From Epithemia pelagica (lineage: Eukaryota; Bacillariophyta; Bacillariophyceae; Surirellales; Surirellaceae): a stretch of DNA of 64,000 nucleotides. Location of the stretch: NCBI GenBank assembly GCA_946965045.2, contig OX337242.1, positions 930,001 through 994,000 on the forward strand, written 5' to 3'. Shown here in pieces: positions 62,941-64,000 of this stretch; position 1 is the first letter of the stretch; each line of letters starts with the position of its first letter. A program made the position numbers and the translations under genes. The notes beneath the pieces were generated by a model. The model did no database searches, was not told the origin of the DNA, and saw nothing but the letters and a program-made list of their open reading frames with translations.

Positions 62941-63607
62941 GGTTTGTGAATACTGGTGACAATGGACCACCTTCAAACTGGAGCAGATCTACAAATAGGG
63001 ATAAGAGCGAAATGAGATGGTCTTGAGAGAGGAGAAAAGGAAAAGTTCTTGTTATTTTCGGAGGAACCCTGTCCATGTCCATTGACCATGGGGACACGTC
63101 GAACCCAATACTGCCATCTGCCCGGATATGGATCTGCGACCAACAATTCATGTTCCATTCTTGACACATAGCCACCATAGCTCAATCGTCCCAGAGTAGA
63201 TGTTTTGTTGTTGTTTTATACTCCTAATCCCTGAGTAGGAGTAGGAGTGCTCTTTTCATTTACTCCAAGGAGTCAAAAAGTGAGTGGCTCTTCCAGACAG
63301 CGTTGATGTATTGTGGAACGGTAGCACTGCTCCATCACCATCATCCAGGTCTGTTCCTTTTGTTCATAACTTCCATATCGTAGTCTCTTTCATCGACTTC
63401 ATTCGATTCTTCATTTTGCGTTCTTTCTCTGGATGTCGTCTAATGCAAGACACCCAGTCGTCTTGTCTCTCGTGGGTTATGTTGGAAACGAAAATGTGTT
63501 TTAACATAAACCAAACAACCCAATAAGAGTAGGATTAAATTCATCTACATAGTGGTGCTTGTGAACAACATAACAGAATGACATCTTCATACTACCTGAG
63601 AAAGCCT
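62941..63607. other. intergenic, no gene recognised
   Basis: 670 bp upstream of the TPR gene. It includes a GAGTAGGAGTAGGAG stretch near 63233-63248 followed by an inverted CTCC-rich piece (TTTACTCCAAGGAGT). No gene seen. Confidence 0.4.
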
Positions 63608-64000
63608 TCAATAATCTTTCACAATTTCGTTCACAACTCGATGCACAGACACCTCTTCCATCTCACCGGACCCAAGGTTCGCTGCATGGAAACGTTCCAA
63701 AATCTCCACGCTCCTTGCATCATCGAGAAAACCCATCTCGTGAAGTTGTTTCAGCTGGAGAGACCAGCGTTCGGCCTGAACAGGCTGGATAGAACCAGAC
63801 TCAGAAGCGACGGAAGGGAGTGTGGTTGGGATCGAATGATCATCGCCAATCACAAGGTTCGGAACAGGAACGCTCTGCTGAGATTCGCCCTTGCTCAAAT
63901 CACTCTCAAACAATGCCGAACCAACAACTTGAGCCGCACGGGCTAGGGCCTCGTCGGAGGTCATTTGTTCAGAGCTCACGACATCCCAGCTCGTCTGGCT
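63608..64000 (-). CDS. C-terminus of a UBA-domain protein (partial, runs off window)
   Basis: The frame is open to the last base of the window (SQTSWDVVSSEQMTSDEALA...), so the N-terminal part lies beyond 64000. The last 50 residues form a UBA-type domain with the MGF signature: LQLKQLHEMGFLDDARSVEI, LERFHAANLG and VNEIV. A W-x-V-V-S motif before a helix, ending in a UBA, recalls the C-terminal tail of NBR1/p62-type selective-autophagy receptors, which bind ubiquitin. That assignment is an inference; other UBA proteins are possible. Confidence 0.65.
   Translation of the reverse strand, partial: SQTSWDVVSSEQMTSDEALARAAQVVGSALFESDLSKGESQQSVPVPNLVIGDDHSIPTTLPSVASESGSIQPVQAERWSLQLKQLHEMGFLDDARSVEILERFHAANLGSGEMEEVSVHRVVNEIVKDY

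Noticed and set aside
1-64000. CRISPR arrays, bacterial operons, rRNA genes
   Set aside because: No regularly spaced repeats or rRNA-like sequence seen; gene structure with introns and plastid presequences is eukaryotic.

Overview
The window is nuclear DNA of a eukaryotic alga, most likely a raphid pennate diatom. The evidence is: Ty1/copia elements of the diatom (CoDi-like) type; genes with few, very short introns (69-101 nt); several proteins whose hydrophobic N-terminus is followed by an aromatic residue at the predicted cleavage point, as in diatom plastid-targeting presequences; and a family of membrane proteins with long Ser/Pro/Thr-Pro repeats. I cannot fix the genus from the sequence alone.

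Region 1 (about 0.9-28.7 kb) is dominated by seven genes for small single-pass membrane proteins, all on the + strand. I call them copies A-G. Copies A-D share an acidic/serine-rich N-terminus, a 'D-E-Y/F-S-hydrophobic' block, a basic stretch, one transmembrane helix, an SSLTxE/DxR block and a Ser/Pro/Thr-rich tail ending in charged residues; E-G are progressively diverged. Copy A has been hit by two LTR retrotransposons in opposite orientations (TE1 1342-6752, TE2 6938-11790). Both have target-site duplications, and without them the reading frame would be continuous. A complete GCN2-type eIF2-alpha kinase gene lies inside the cluster (12970-18440). Its catalytic loop is encoded by a 7-nt and a 20-nt microexon. 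A candidate TA-flanked terminal-inverted-repeat element (22158-23027) lies between copies C and D.

Region 2 (28.9-47.6 kb) is ordinary, gene-dense housekeeping sequence: an F-box-like protein with a duplicated motif; the spliceosomal helicase Aquarius (three exons, the middle one only 48 nt and carrying the Walker A motif); a small protein of four exactly spaced Trp repeats; an O-methyltransferase divergent from a mitochondrial ribosomal protein S33-like gene; a COX16-like protein; a plastid PAP/fibrillin protein divergent from a plastid-type EamA transporter; a zinc-knuckle methyltransferase; and a bZIP transcription factor.

Region 3 (49.2-64 kb) holds galactokinase, a TLDc-domain protein, a Derlin with a plastid-type presequence (candidate symbiont-derived ERAD-like translocon component), two tandem AlgH/UPF0301 paralogues sharing an intron position, a TPR protein with a tiny first exon, and the C-terminus of a UBA-domain protein running off the window end.

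The strongest candidates for undescribed biology are the tandem membrane-protein family, including its doubly interrupted member, and the placement of micro/mini-exons exactly on catalytic motifs (GCN2 HRDLKPGN; Aquarius GPPGTGKT).
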